Positions 9,452 to 18,335 of a stretch of 64,000 nucleotides of DNA are shown piece by piece. The stretch lies in the NCBI GenBank assembly GCA_046262015.1, contig JBHENN010000023.1:5283-69282 (forward strand), given 5' to 3'. The notes below the pieces were generated by a model that searched no databases, was not told where the DNA came from, and was given only the letters and a program-made list of their open reading frames with translations. The position numbers were made by a program, and so were the translations under genes. How positions within the stretch are numbered: the stretch's first letter is position 1; every line of letters starts with the position of its first letter. Origin of the DNA: JBHENN01 sp046262015. Lineage in GTDB: Bacteria > Actinomycetota > CADDZG01 > WHSQ01.

Positions 9452-9518
9452 CGGGACCCTACGACAGCCTTCGAGCGATCCCCGACATCCCGCCGGCGTC
9501 GCCCGGGACCCGGCCCGG

Positions 9519-10979
9519 CTACGGCCGGCACGCCGCCGGCACGTCCCGCGGAGCGGGGATGTCGAGCGGACGGAGCTGCACCAGCCGCTTGATCGCGAGG
9601 CGCTCCGAGCCCACGATGATCGCGACGTCGACCCCACGCGGCGTCTTGCCTTCCTCGAACCGGGCGGTGGGAAGCACCGCCGCGATCAGCTCCGCCTTGG
9701 GACGAGCCTCGGCCCGGAAGCGGATCACCGACTCCTCGAAGTCGAACGACGTGGCGTTCCCGACATCGACCACCTCGACCCCGTCGTCGTCGAGCGCCGG
9801 GTCCGGTCCCGTCGCTCGCTGCAGCCGCTCGGCGGCCTCCGCGGCGACGCCTTCTTCCGAGGTTCCGTTGTACACACCCACCGCGATCGTGGACGGGGCG
9901 AGGTCGGGGACCCCATCGAACCGTGCCGGCGACTGGTTCGCGGCGAGTGCCTCGAACAGCAACGTCATGGCGGACCGGTCGGGTCGCACGATGCTGAGCG
10001 GGTCGCCCGACGGCAGCTCGATCTCGGACGCGCCGAGGTTCGGGACGGTGTAGGCCTCGTAGTGCTCCGGGTCGAAAGACCGCATCTTGCCGAGGAGGTC
10101 CCGGAGATCGGGGATGCTGGTGCCCTTGTCCAGCGCCAGGTTTCGGGCCGCGACGTCGGCGAGACGGTTCAGGCGATCCGGGCGGAACAGCGTCGAGCTC
10201 GAGGTCACCTTGTCGATCGCGGCGGCGAGGAACTTCTGTTGGTTCACGATCCGGTCGAAGTCGCCGCCCTCGAAGACCTTGCGACTCCGGACGAAGCGCA
10301 ACGCGCCTTCGCCATCGAAGTGCACCATCCCCACTTCATCGGGGGCGACCTCGATCCCCGTCTGAGGGTCGAAGGGGATCGGCTCGGGGATGCACACGTC
10401 CACACCACCGATCGCGTCCACGACAGCGCGGAAGCCGGCGATGTTCACCTGGGCATAGCGGTGGATCGTGAGACCGGTTACGCCTTCGACCGTCTCTATC
10501 AGATGGCGGTTCCCCATCTCGAGCGCCGAGTTGATCTTGCCCCTCCCGCCCCCGGGCATCGGCACGTACAGGTCACGGGGGAACTGGACCATCGTGATGT
10601 CTTCGCTCGCCGGATCGACGTGCGCCAAGATCAGCGTGTCGGCGCGCTCGTCGTCCTCGCCGGTGTCGGCCGCGCCGAGGTCGTGCTGCTCCTCCTCGGT
10701 GAGCCCGGCGCGCGAGTCCGACCCCACCAGCAACGCATTGAACGCGGTTTGCTCCGCCGGCCGCGGCAGGATGCCGGGGCCGCGGCCGTGGATCTTGGTC
10801 ATCGTGTCGCGGTACTTCCACAGTCCGTAACCGCCGGTAGCGAGCAGGAGAACGGCCACCCCGAGAGCGATCCACCTCCAGCGCCGGCGTAGGCGTGGGC
10901 GTGTGCGTACGCTTCGGAACACCCCGTCGTAGCCGCGGGCCGCGAGGGACGAGCCGGTCTTCCTGAATAGGTTGCGCAT
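9519..10979 (-). CDS. LCP family cell-wall polymer transferase with LytR_C domain
   Basis: A 486-residue LytR-CpsA-Psr protein. A short cytoplasmic tail rich in Arg is followed by one membrane helix at about 36-52. The LCP domain spans about 78-310, with VGSDSR at 85-90, the acidic loop, DTLILAHV, FPRDLYV at 133-139 and GKINSALEMG; FVRSRK at 229-234 and GDFDRIVNQQKF carry the Arg residues that bind the pyrophosphate of the lipid donor. The C-terminal domain from about 363 starts STIAVGVYNGTS, the LytR_C fold common in Actinomycetota. It probably moves a glycopolymer from an undecaprenyl-linked donor to peptidoglycan outside the membrane. The surface-polymer genes on both sides give it plausible substrates. 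Confidence 0.92.
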   Translation of the reverse strand: MRNLFRKTGSSLAARGYDGVFRSVRTRPRLRRRWRWIALGVAVLLLATGGYGLWKYRDTMTKIHGRGPGILPRPAEQTAFNALLVGSDSRAGLTEEEQHDLGAADTGEDDERADTLILAHVDPASEDITMVQFPRDLYVPMPGGGRGKINSALEMGNRHLIETVEGVTGLTIHRYAQVNIAGFRAVVDAIGGVDVCIPEPIPFDPQTGIEVAPDEVGMVHFDGEGALRFVRSRKVFEGGDFDRIVNQQKFLAAAIDKVTSSSTLFRPDRLNRLADVAARNLALDKGTSIPDLRDLLGKMRSFDPEHYEAYTVPNLGASEIELPSGDPLSIVRPDRSAMTLLFEALAANQSPARFDGVPDLAPSTIAVGVYNGTSEEGVAAEAAERLQRATGPDPALDDDGVEVVDVGNATSFDFEESVIRFRAEARPKAELIAAVLPTARFEEGKTPRGVDVAIIVGSERLAIKRLVQLRPLDIPAPRDVPAACRP

Positions 10980-11049
10980 CAGACCTCGATTATGGGCGGC
11001 GCAGCCTGCTACGCGGCCGCTACCACGCGGCTCGGGAGGACCGACCCGC

Positions 11050-12462
11050 CTAGGTCCGCCCTGGAACCCCCGGCTCGGTCATCGGGAAGACGTCCAGCAC
11101 CCTGTCCAGCTCGTCCTCGGACATCACGCCTTGCTCGAGCGCGACCTCACGGATGCTCTTGCGCTCGACGTGCGCGGCCTTGGCCAGCCGAGCCGCGGCC
11201 TCGTAACCGATGTAGTCCGTCAGCGCGGTCACCAGCATCAGCGAACGCTCCATCAGCATCCGGTTGCGCTCCTCGTCCGCCATGATCCCGGCGACGCAGC
11301 GTTCGGTGAACGCGTTCACGGCGTTGCGCAGGATCGTCATGCCGAACAACAGGTTGAAGGCGAACGAGGGCCAGAACACGTTGAGGTCGAGCTGGCCGTT
11401 GTGCGCGGCGAGCGAGCAGACCTCGTCGAAGCCGATCACCTGGAAGCAGACCATGTTCATCATCTCGGCCATCGACGGGTTCACCTTGCCCGGCATGATC
11501 GACGAGCCCGGTTGGACCGGAGGCAGGACGATCTCTCCGATCGCGGTGCGCGGGCCGGACGACAACAACCGGATGTCCGAGGCGATGCGTGAGATCTCGA
11601 CCGCGGCGTTGCGCACCGCGCTCGAGAGGTGCGCCATGTCGGCCCCGGACTGGGTGAGGCGGAAGAAGTTCTCCCCCCGGCGCACCTCGAAACCCGTCAA
11701 GGCTGCGAGATGGCGCACGACGGCGTCGACGTACGCCGGTTCGGCGTTGATGCCCGTTCCCGCGGCGGTGGCGCCGAGGTTGAGCTCCCCCAGGGCCGAG
11801 CCGGCGTCGCGTACGCGCGCGGCCGCCTTCTCGATCGCGGCCGCGTAGCCGGAGAACTCCTGTCCCAGACGTATCGGGACCGCATCCTGCAGATGGGTGC
11901 GTGCCGACTTGAGGACGCGGTCGAACTCGGCCGCCTTGGCGTCGAGGGCGGCCCCGAGACCGTCCAGCGCCTCGAGCAAGCCGGGGAGGAGCCGTAGCGC
12001 GCCGAGGCGGACCGCGGTCGGGTTGGTGTCGTTCGACGACTGCGCCATGTTGACGTGATCGTTCGGATGGACCCGCCGGTCCTCGCCCAGCAACTGAGAC
12101 GCTCGGTTCGCCAGGACCTCGTTCACGTTCATGTTGTGCGAGGTCCCCGCCCCGGCCTGCCACGGGTCGATGACGAAGTGGTCGTCCAGCCCTCCGGCGA
12201 GAGCTTCGTCGGCGGCCTCGACGATCGCCTCGCCGAGGTCCTTGGCGAGGCGTCCCGTCTCCATGTTCGCGAGGGCGGCCGCCTTCTTGATCATGACCAT
12301 GCCCCACACGTAGTCCTGCTGGGGAGGCAACCCCGAGATGGCGAAGTTCGCGCGCGCCCTCTGGGTCTGGGCGCCGTAGAGGGCGCCCGCGGGGACCGGC
12401 ACCTCGCCGAGGGTGTCCCGTTCGGTCCGGTGGTCGGTCATCGGGACGGCGTCATCATCCAT
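11050..12462 (-). CDS. aspA: Aspartate ammonia-lyase (aspartase/fumarase superfamily)
   Basis: A 470-residue member of the aspartase/fumarase class II family. The signature GSSIMPGKVNP is at about residues 319-329, and HPNDHVN, QSSNDTNPT and ARTHLQDAVPIRLGQEF form the other conserved regions. LQDAVP, LNLGATAAGTGIN and the C-terminal NGQLDLN to IGYEAAA segments resemble bacterial aspartases more than FumC. It would interconvert L-aspartate with fumarate and ammonia in the cytoplasm. The ATG at 12462 is three bases from the upstream stop; an ATG at 12441 better fits the family N-terminus, and neither has a clear Shine-Dalgarno. A class II fumarase remains possible because the two activities are not cleanly separated by motif. 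Confidence 0.75.
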   Translation of the reverse strand: MDDDAVPMTDHRTERDTLGEVPVPAGALYGAQTQRARANFAISGLPPQQDYVWGMVMIKKAAALANMETGRLAKDLGEAIVEAADEALAGGLDDHFVIDPWQAGAGTSHNMNVNEVLANRASQLLGEDRRVHPNDHVNMAQSSNDTNPTAVRLGALRLLPGLLEALDGLGAALDAKAAEFDRVLKSARTHLQDAVPIRLGQEFSGYAAAIEKAAARVRDAGSALGELNLGATAAGTGINAEPAYVDAVVRHLAALTGFEVRRGENFFRLTQSGADMAHLSSAVRNAAVEISRIASDIRLLSSGPRTAIGEIVLPPVQPGSSIMPGKVNPSMAEMMNMVCFQVIGFDEVCSLAAHNGQLDLNVFWPSFAFNLLFGMTILRNAVNAFTERCVAGIMADEERNRMLMERSLMLVTALTDYIGYEAAARLAKAAHVERKSIREVALEQGVMSEDELDRVLDVFPMTEPGVPGRT

Positions 12463-12465
12463 CGC

Positions 12466-12924
12466 TCAGGGGTCGCCGGCGGCGCGGTCGGAGCACAGCA
12501 CCGGCAGCTCGCAGACGTCGAGCGAGCGCTGCGCCTGGGCGAGGCCGGTCGCCGTCAGGAGCACGCCGAGACCCAGCGCGAGGCCCCACCAGAGGTACGG
12601 CGACACTCCCCGGCGCGCCGGAGCGTCCTCGGACGCAGCCGGATCGTAGTAGGAGATCTCCGCCAGCACGATCCTGGCGTCCTCGAGCTGGACCCGGCGG
12701 ACCAGGATCGGCACGGGCGCCCACGGGTTCGAGCCGCCGTACAGCCACGCCGGGGAGGACGGGTCCTTGAGGGTCCGGACCTCGATGCCGGCCTCGCTCA
12801 ACCGCCCCGCCAGCAGGTGCGCGTCGATCTCGTGCTTGGCGACGATCAGCTCGACCCAGCCGGACCCACCCCCACCCCGGGCGGGCCGGACCGGCGGCGG
12901 CGGCAGGTCCACGGTGGTAGTCAC
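12466..12924 (-). CDS. DUF2007-like protein with C-terminal membrane helix
   Basis: A 152-residue small protein. After a Pro- and Gly-rich start, residues 22-90 read WVELIVAKHEIDAHLL then EAGIEVRTLKD, the alpha/beta pattern of DUF2007, a putative signal-transducing or PII-like regulatory domain. One membrane helix follows (WWGLALGLGVLLTATGLA), then a short tail with two Cys. The GTG start lies seven bases after the stop of the acyl-CoA dehydrogenase gene and its own stop lies three bases before the aspartase gene, so the three genes look co-transcribed. The function is unknown; the domain may sense a ligand or protein at the membrane. Confidence 0.7.
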   Translation of the reverse strand: MTTTVDLPPPPVRPARGGGGSGWVELIVAKHEIDAHLLAGRLSEAGIEVRTLKDPSSPAWLYGGSNPWAPVPILVRRVQLEDARIVLAEISYYDPAASEDAPARRGVSPYLWWGLALGLGVLLTATGLAQAQRSLDVCELPVLCSDRAAGDP

Positions 12925-12931
12925 GGCCGGC

Positions 12932-14107
12932 TCACTGCTTGCCGAAGATGCCGCGGGCCACGACCATCCTCTGGATCTGGTTGGTCCCTTCGTAGATCTG
13001 GGTGATCTTGGCGTCGCGCATGAACCGCTCCACCGGATAGTCGCGGATGTAACCGTAACCCCCGAGCGCTTGGACGCAGTCGGTTGTGACCCTCATGGCG
13101 ACGTCCGACGCGTAGCACTTGGCGATCGCCGCCCAGTACGACACCTTGCCGTCGCCGTCCCCCGCGGCGTCCCGGTCGATCGCCACCGCGGCCTTGTACA
13201 CCGCCAGCCGGGCGGTCTCGATCGCCATCGCCATGTCGGCGAACATGAACTGCATCCCCTGGAAAGCGGCTACCGGCTTGCCGAACTGCCTGCGTTCCGC
13301 GCAGTAGCCGGCGGCGACGTCGAAGGCCCCCTGCGCAATCCCGAGAGCCTGGGCTGCCACCGTAGGACGCGAGAAGTCGAGCGTCCGGAGCGCGATCTGG
13401 AAGCCCCGGCCCACCTCGCCGATCACGTTGCCGTCGGGGACGCGCACGTCCTCCAGGATCACCTCGCGGGTCGGCGAGCCCCTGATGCCCATCTTGTCTT
13501 CCTTACGGCCCAGCGAGAACCCCTCCATGTCGGCGGTCACCAGGAAGGCGGTGATGTTCTTTCCCTTGGGCCCGTCGGGATCGGTGACCGCGAAGTAGGT
13601 GTAGAGGTCGGCCGCCCCGGCTCCCGTGATGAACCGCTTCGAACCGTTGAGGACCCATCCGTCGCCGTCCTTGACGGCGCGACTGCGCATCGCCGCGGCG
13701 TCCGAACCCGAGCTCGGCTCGGTCAAGCAGTAGGACATCCGGTGGGTGCCGTTCGCGATCCCCTCGCACACGAGCCTCTTCTGCGCGTCGGTCCCGGCGA
13801 TAAGGATGGGGATCGCGCCAAGTTTGTTCACCGCGCACATCAGCGAGACCCCGGCGCTCACACGGGCGAGCTCCTCGACGAGGATGCACATCTCCACTGC
13901 GCCGCCGCCGTAGCCGCCGTGCTCCTCCGGGTAGGAAACACCGGCGAACCCGTTCTTGACGAGGATCTCGTCGATGTCCCAGGGGTACTCGTCCTGCTCG
14001 TCGATCTCGGCGGCGCGCGGCGCGATCTTGTCCTCGGCGAGCTGCCGGACCGACTGCCGGAACGCCTCCTGCTCCTCGGTGAGATCGAAGCTGAGTCCCT
14101 GACCCAT
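12932..14107 (-). CDS. Acyl-CoA dehydrogenase
   Basis: A 391-residue flavoprotein with all three acyl-CoA dehydrogenase domains. LTEEQEAFRQSVRQ opens the helical domain. SYCLTEPSSGSDAAAM and FITGAGAAD line the FAD and substrate site. The C-terminal GGYGYIRDYPVERFMRD is followed by IYEGTNQIQR, whose Glu373 is the expected catalytic base. It oxidises an acyl-CoA to the 2-enoyl-CoA and passes electrons to electron-transfer flavoprotein. The ATG at 14107 was chosen because it starts the family N-terminus; upstream in-frame sequence is antisense to ccr. It is divergent from ccr across 76 bases. This placement makes butyryl-CoA or methylsuccinyl-CoA plausible substrates, although characterised methylsuccinyl-CoA dehydrogenases are longer. 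Confidence 0.9.
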   Translation of the reverse strand: MGQGLSFDLTEEQEAFRQSVRQLAEDKIAPRAAEIDEQDEYPWDIDEILVKNGFAGVSYPEEHGGYGGGAVEMCILVEELARVSAGVSLMCAVNKLGAIPILIAGTDAQKRLVCEGIANGTHRMSYCLTEPSSGSDAAAMRSRAVKDGDGWVLNGSKRFITGAGAADLYTYFAVTDPDGPKGKNITAFLVTADMEGFSLGRKEDKMGIRGSPTREVILEDVRVPDGNVIGEVGRGFQIALRTLDFSRPTVAAQALGIAQGAFDVAAGYCAERRQFGKPVAAFQGMQFMFADMAMAIETARLAVYKAAVAIDRDAAGDGDGKVSYWAAIAKCYASDVAMRVTTDCVQALGGYGYIRDYPVERFMRDAKITQIYEGTNQIQRMVVARGIFGKQ

Positions 14108-14183
14108 GCCCCCGATGGTATCCCTCGGCGACCCCGCTACTCGATAGGCTGCCGCTTCGGACGATCGAGGGAGCACATCTGGC

Positions 14184-15530
14184 GTGACGAGCACGATGGA
14201 CGAGGTGAAGGCCGCGCTGCTGGCCGAGGCATCTACGGAGGAGCTCACGCAGCTGCCGTTGCCGGAGACGATGACCGCGGCGTTCGTGCGCAAGGACGAC
14301 CAAGAGATGTTCGAAGGCATCGACTCGGCAGAGAAGGACCCACGGAAGTCGCTCCACGTCGACGAGGTGCCGATCCCGCCGCTCGGTCCGAACGAATGCT
14401 TGATCGCCGTGATGGCATCGGCCGTCAACTTCAACACCGTTTGGACCTCGATCTTCGAGCCGGTTTCCACGTTCGGATTCCTCGAGCGCTTCGGGAAGGA
14501 GAGCGAGCTCGGCGCGCGCCACGACCTCGACTATCACGTGGTCGGCTCGGATGCCTCCGGCGTAGTGCTGCGCACAGGACCGGGGGTCACGCGGTGGAAG
14601 CCCGGCGACGAGGTCACCGTCCACTGCAACTACGTCGACCTCGAGGGCGCTCAGGGGCACGACGACTCGATGATGGACCCGAGCCAACGCATCTGGGGCT
14701 TCGAGACGAACTTCGGGGGCATGGCGGAGATCGCGATGGTGAGGGCGAACCAGCTCATGCCGAAGCCGCGCCACCTGACGTGGGAGGAGGCCGCCTGCCT
14801 CGGCCTGGTGTCCTCGACCTCGTACCGCATGCTCGTGTCTCCCAACGGCGCGTGCATGAAGCAGGGCGACGTCGTGTTGGTGTGGGGGGCGACCGGGGGC
14901 CTCGGTGGATTCGCGTGCCAGTACGTCCTGAACGGCGGAGGGATCCCGGTCGCGGTGGTGTCGTCACCCGAGAAGGTGGACCTGCTGGGCGAGATCGGCG
15001 TCGAGCACGTCATCGACCGCGCCGCAGAGGGCTATCGGTTCTGGGACGGCGACCGCCAGGATCCCAAGGAATGGCGCCGCCTCGGCAAGAAGATCCGCTC
15101 GCTCGCGGGCGAGGACCCCGACATCGTGTTCGAGCACCCGGGTCGCCAGACCTTCGGCGCCAGCGTCTTCGTCGCCAAGCGTGGAGGCAAGATCGTCACG
15201 TGCGCGTCGACGTCCGGCTTCATGCACGAATACGACAACCGCTACCTCTGGATGCACCTCAAGACGATCATCGGCTCACATTTCGCCAACTACAAAGAGG
15301 CATGGGCCGCGAACCGGCTCGCGTACCTCGGCAAGATCCACCCGATCCTTTCCAAGACCTACCCGTTGGCCGATGCGGCCGACGCCGGGTACGAGGTCCA
15401 GCGCAACCTGCACAAGGGCAAGCTCGGCATCCTGGTGCTCGCGCCGCAGGAAGGACTAGGGGTACGGGACGAGGAGATGCGGGAGCGTCACCGCGGTCAG
15501 ATCGAGCTCTTCACGCGCTTCTCCGACTGA
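14184..15530 (+). CDS. ccr: Crotonyl-CoA carboxylase/reductase
   Basis: A 448-residue zinc-less medium-chain dehydrogenase/reductase. It has SAVNFNTVWTS and DYHVVGSDASGVV in the catalytic domain, GFETNFGGMAE in the CO2 site, and the NADPH-binding GATGGLGG in the Rossmann domain. The Asn, Phe-Glu and His positions that hold CO2 in characterised enzymes appear retained. It reductively carboxylates crotonyl-CoA to (2S)-ethylmalonyl-CoA with NADPH. The start is a GTG at 14184. With an ethylmalonyl-CoA mutase at 27007-28998 and a methylmalonyl-CoA epimerase at 18646-19050, it points to the ethylmalonyl-CoA pathway for acetyl-CoA assimilation. Supply of ethylmalonyl-CoA for polyketides is the alternative role, but no polyketide synthase is in view. 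Confidence 0.93.
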   Translation: MTSTMDEVKAALLAEASTEELTQLPLPETMTAAFVRKDDQEMFEGIDSAEKDPRKSLHVDEVPIPPLGPNECLIAVMASAVNFNTVWTSIFEPVSTFGFLERFGKESELGARHDLDYHVVGSDASGVVLRTGPGVTRWKPGDEVTVHCNYVDLEGAQGHDDSMMDPSQRIWGFETNFGGMAEIAMVRANQLMPKPRHLTWEEAACLGLVSSTSYRMLVSPNGACMKQGDVVLVWGATGGLGGFACQYVLNGGGIPVAVVSSPEKVDLLGEIGVEHVIDRAAEGYRFWDGDRQDPKEWRRLGKKIRSLAGEDPDIVFEHPGRQTFGASVFVAKRGGKIVTCASTSGFMHEYDNRYLWMHLKTIIGSHFANYKEAWAANRLAYLGKIHPILSKTYPLADAADAGYEVQRNLHKGKLGILVLAPQEGLGVRDEEMRERHRGQIELFTRFSD

Positions 15531-15575
15531 GCCCGCGCCGGACGTCGAACGTCGTCGAACGGTGATCCAGCCCTC

Positions 15576-16250
15576 TTAGACGGGGATCGTTTCGACACCC
15601 AGGGTCCGGCACGTCGTGGACGTCTCCACGTCATCCTTGGCGGGGAACGTGCCGAGCACGTGGTCGGCGGCGTGCATCGTTACACCGAACCAGTAGTTCT
15701 CGTTCTTGAAGTGATGCAGGCGATGTGCCCTCCAGATGTAGCGGTAGAGACGGGAGCGCGGGCGGTAACGCGAGTGGATCAGGTAGTGCGTCCACTCGTA
15801 GGTGAGAAAGATCGCCAGCGCCGTGGAGGTCGCGGTCAGGGCGAGGTCGAGCGGCAGGAGGAGGAGGTAGAGGGCCGCGGCAGCCGGGATGACCTTGAGC
15901 AGGACCGGCAAGGGCACGAAGATCCATTCGGTCTTGCGGGGATCCTGATGGTGCTCGCGGTGCTTGCGGGAGACGAGCGGATCGATCTTCCTGCCGAACA
16001 GAGCGCGCGGCTTCCAGTGGAGCACGAACACGTGGATCAACCATTCGACGAACGGCTCGGCCGCTATCAAGCCGCCGGCCACGATCAGATCGGCGACGCG
16101 CCACCCGCCGACCGCGACGCGGGCGGTCAGGGCGACCGCGAGACACGCCGCCATGATGCGCGGGTTGACGTGCGATACGAAGAAGCGCGCCTCGGCGCGC
16201 AGAGTCGTCGCCCCGGCGCGCCGGGCATCGCTCGCAACCGCTTGGTTCAT
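15576..16250 (-). CDS. Fatty acid hydroxylase/sterol desaturase family protein
   Basis: A 224-residue membrane di-iron oxygenase-like protein. The His boxes are WLIHVFVLHW, RKHREHHQD, HYLIH and AHRLHHFKNENYWFG with a late MHAADH, the set that binds two iron atoms in this superfamily. Four hydrophobic stretches alternate with them. It would hydroxylate or desaturate a lipid or carotenoid at the membrane. The ATG at 16250 overlaps the GntR gene stop by four bases (ATGA), so it is translationally coupled to that regulator. An in-frame extension upstream is antisense-like Arg/Gly-rich sequence and was rejected. The substrate is unknown. Confidence 0.8.
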   Translation of the reverse strand: MNQAVASDARRAGATTLRAEARFFVSHVNPRIMAACLAVALTARVAVGGWRVADLIVAGGLIAAEPFVEWLIHVFVLHWKPRALFGRKIDPLVSRKHREHHQDPRKTEWIFVPLPVLLKVIPAAAALYLLLLPLDLALTATSTALAIFLTYEWTHYLIHSRYRPRSRLYRYIWRAHRLHHFKNENYWFGVTMHAADHVLGTFPAKDDVETSTTCRTLGVETIPV

Positions 16251-16978
16251 CGCTCCTCTCCTTCCGCCAGGGCGTCCAGCCACCGGCTCATCTCCACCGA
16301 CCCCACCGCCAGCAGCCGGCGCGCCGCCGCCTCGGCCCCGGCCGCGTCCCCCCGCCCGACCGCGGCCGCGATCGCAGAGCGATCGACGGCGTCGTCGAGC
16401 TCCGGCGCGAGGATCGTGCTCACCGCGTCCACGACCGGCTCGTAGGTGCGCGCGAGGCTGTTGAAGGCGAGCCGGTAGGCGATGTTGTCGGCCCCGTCGA
16501 CCAGCAGGTCCCAGAAGTCGAGGTCGCGCCGGGCGCGTTCCTCGGGCGTGCCGGCGGCCGCGACCGCGGCGGCCAGTGCCGCGAGCTCCTGTGCCAGCCC
16601 CGCCGGCGCCCGCGCCGCGCACCGGGCGGCGACGTCGGGCCCGATGCACGCCCTCATCTCGAAGATCGCCCGCACCACGGCGGAATCGACCGACCCGTCG
16701 GTGCGCACGAGGAGAGAGGGCAGGAGGTCGAGGCTCGCCTCAGTGCGGTAATCGAGCACCCGGCTCCCGCCGCCGTGATGGGTGTGGACGAGCCCCGCCT
16801 GGACGAGCCGCTGGAGAGCCTCCCGGACGGTCTGGCGGTTGACCTTGAGGGACTCGGTCAGCGCCCGCTCGGCCGGCAGGCGCGTGCCGGGGGGGATGTC
16901 GCCGCTCACGACGCGCCCGAGGAGCTGGTCGAAGACGTGATCGGCGGCCGACCTGCGCCGCACGGGCTCGAGCTCCAC
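16247..16978 (-). CDS. GntR family regulator, FadR subfamily
   Basis: A 243-residue transcription factor. The winged helix spans about 9-74, with LLGRVVSGDIPPGTRLPAER, NRQTVREALQRL and the wing LVHTHHGGGSRV. The remainder is all-helical with RAIFEMRACIGPDVAA and ARRDLDFWDLLVDGADN, the FCD pattern that in many members binds a metal and a carboxylate or acyl-CoA ligand. It sits immediately before and overlaps the fatty-acid-hydroxylase-like gene, and lies downstream of the thiolase gene. Likely regulated genes are itself, the hydroxylase, and perhaps the CoA genes. The ligand is not predictable; an acyl-CoA or small carboxylate would fit the context. Confidence 0.88.
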   Translation of the reverse strand: MELEPVRRRSAADHVFDQLLGRVVSGDIPPGTRLPAERALTESLKVNRQTVREALQRLVQAGLVHTHHGGGSRVLDYRTEASLDLLPSLLVRTDGSVDSAVVRAIFEMRACIGPDVAARCAARAPAGLAQELAALAAAVAAAGTPEERARRDLDFWDLLVDGADNIAYRLAFNSLARTYEPVVDAVSTILAPELDDAVDRSAIAAAVGRGDAAGAEAAARRLLAVGSVEMSRWLDALAEGEER

Positions 16979-16998
16979 GCCTAGGACGCTACCGCGTG

Positions 16999-17020
16999 AT
17001 TGGTCTGGTGGTCAAGCCAC
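16999..17020. promoter_or_regulatory. Possible operator upstream of the GntR gene
   Basis: Twenty to forty bases upstream of the GntR start lies ATTGGTCTGGTGGTCAAGCC. It contains a perfect GTGG-TCAAG-CCAC inverted repeat at 17008-17020 and repeated TGGT elements. FadR-type regulators often bind short TGGTnnnACCA-like sites close to their own start. The match to that consensus is only partial, so this is a candidate for autoregulation, not a confident site. Confidence 0.25.
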
Positions 17021-17070
17021 TTTGGAGCCCTAAGATCCCTCGCGTGGCCGGCATGCCCCGGCCGCGGCTT

Positions 17071-18273
17071 CTAGGGGAGTGGGTGCACCCGGTAGACGAG
17101 CGCGTCCCCCTGGCCCCCGCCGCCACACAACGTGGCGCAGCCGAGGCCGCCGCCCCGCCGGCGCAGCTCGTGGATCAAGGTGACGGTGAGCCGCGCGCCG
17201 GTGCATCCGATCGGGTGGCCGAGCGCGACCGCGCCGCCGTTGACGTTCACCTTCTCGGCGGCGTCGGCGCTGCCGTTGAAGAGCAACTTGGTCGAGTGCA
17301 GGGCGACCGCGGCGAACGCCTCGTTTATCTCCACGAGGTCGAGATCGCTCGGCGACAATCCCGCTTTCTTGAGCGCGGCTTGGGCGGCGAGAGCGGGCAC
17401 CGTGTGGAGGTAGGGGGGCTTCTCCGCCGACATCCCGTGAGCCAGGATCTGGGCGATCGGCGCCACCCCGAGCTCCTCGGCGCGCTGCGCGCTCATCACG
17501 ACCACCGCGGCACCGCCGTTGGAGATCTGCGACGCGTTGCCCGCGGTGATCGTCCCCTCTTTGTTGAACGCGGTGCGCAGGCGGGCTAACGACTCGTGCG
17601 TGGTTTCCGGGCGGATGCCCTCGTCGCGGTCGAAGACGACCGGGTCGCCCTTGCGTTGCGGCAGCTCGATGGGCACGATCTCCTCGGCGAAGCGACCCTC
17701 CTCCGCGGCCCGATGTGCCCGCTGGTGGGACCGCAGCGCCCACACGTCCTGCTCCTCTCGGGTTATCGAGAACTCTCGGTTGACGTCCTCCGACTGATCT
17801 CCCATGTGCTTGTCGGTGAACGCATCCCACAGGCCGTCGTAGATCATGGAGTCGACGATCTCGCCGTTGCCCATCCGCAGACCGGTGCGCGCCTTGGGCA
17901 GGAGGTAAGGCGCCTGGTCCATCGATTCCATCCCGCCGGCAACCACGACGGAGACCTCCCCGGCGCGGATGAGTTGGTCGGCCAAGGCGATGGCATTGAG
18001 TCCGGAGAGACACACCTTGTTGATCGTGATCGCCGGCACGCTCTCGGGGATCCCCGCTGTGACCGCGGCCTGCCGAGCGGTGATCTGCCCGGCGCCGGCC
18101 TGGAGCACCTGGCCCATGATCACGTAGTCCACCTGGCCGCCCACGACGCCGGCGCGCTCGAGGGCGCCGCGGATCGCGACCGCCCCGAGCTCGACCGCTG
18201 GTAGCCCCGCCACCGCACCGCCGAACTTGCCGATCGCGGTGCGAGCGGCCGAGACGATGACGGAGGGGGCCAT
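17071..18273 (-). CDS. Acetyl-CoA C-acetyltransferase (thiolase)
   Basis: A 400-residue thiolase. Cys88 in NKVCLSGL is the acyl-carrying nucleophile; the NEAFA motif is at 317-321, His353 is in GHPIGCTGAR, and Cys383 in CGGGGQGDA completes the active site. GMESMDQAPYLL and TAGNASQISNGGAA are also typical. In the synthetic direction it joins two acetyl-CoA to acetoacetyl-CoA, the entry to the C4 steps encoded nearby; it could also cleave 3-ketoacyl-CoA. GAAAGGAGCT lies seven bases before the ATG at 18273, a strong ribosome binding site. It precedes the GntR gene on the same strand by 92 bases. Confidence 0.92.
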   Translation of the reverse strand: MAPSVIVSAARTAIGKFGGAVAGLPAVELGAVAIRGALERAGVVGGQVDYVIMGQVLQAGAGQITARQAAVTAGIPESVPAITINKVCLSGLNAIALADQLIRAGEVSVVVAGGMESMDQAPYLLPKARTGLRMGNGEIVDSMIYDGLWDAFTDKHMGDQSEDVNREFSITREEQDVWALRSHQRAHRAAEEGRFAEEIVPIELPQRKGDPVVFDRDEGIRPETTHESLARLRTAFNKEGTITAGNASQISNGGAAVVVMSAQRAEELGVAPIAQILAHGMSAEKPPYLHTVPALAAQAALKKAGLSPSDLDLVEINEAFAAVALHSTKLLFNGSADAAEKVNVNGGAVALGHPIGCTGARLTVTLIHELRRRGGGLGCATLCGGGGQGDALVYRVHPLP

Positions 18274-18335
18274 CCGAGCTCCTTTCGAGTCTTTCTCCAG
18301 AGAACGATCCTATGCCGGTCCGCCCTGCGGCTGGT

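Noticed and set aside
15541..15553. Inverted repeat GACGT-CGA-ACGTC between ccr and the hydroxylase-like gene
   Set aside because: The stem is short, the loop is three bases and there is no T tract; too weak to call a terminator.
12767..15565. A 932-codon open frame on the plus strand
   Set aside because: It runs antisense to the DUF2007-like and acyl-CoA dehydrogenase genes and out of frame with ccr. The composition is low-complexity and no domain is seen.
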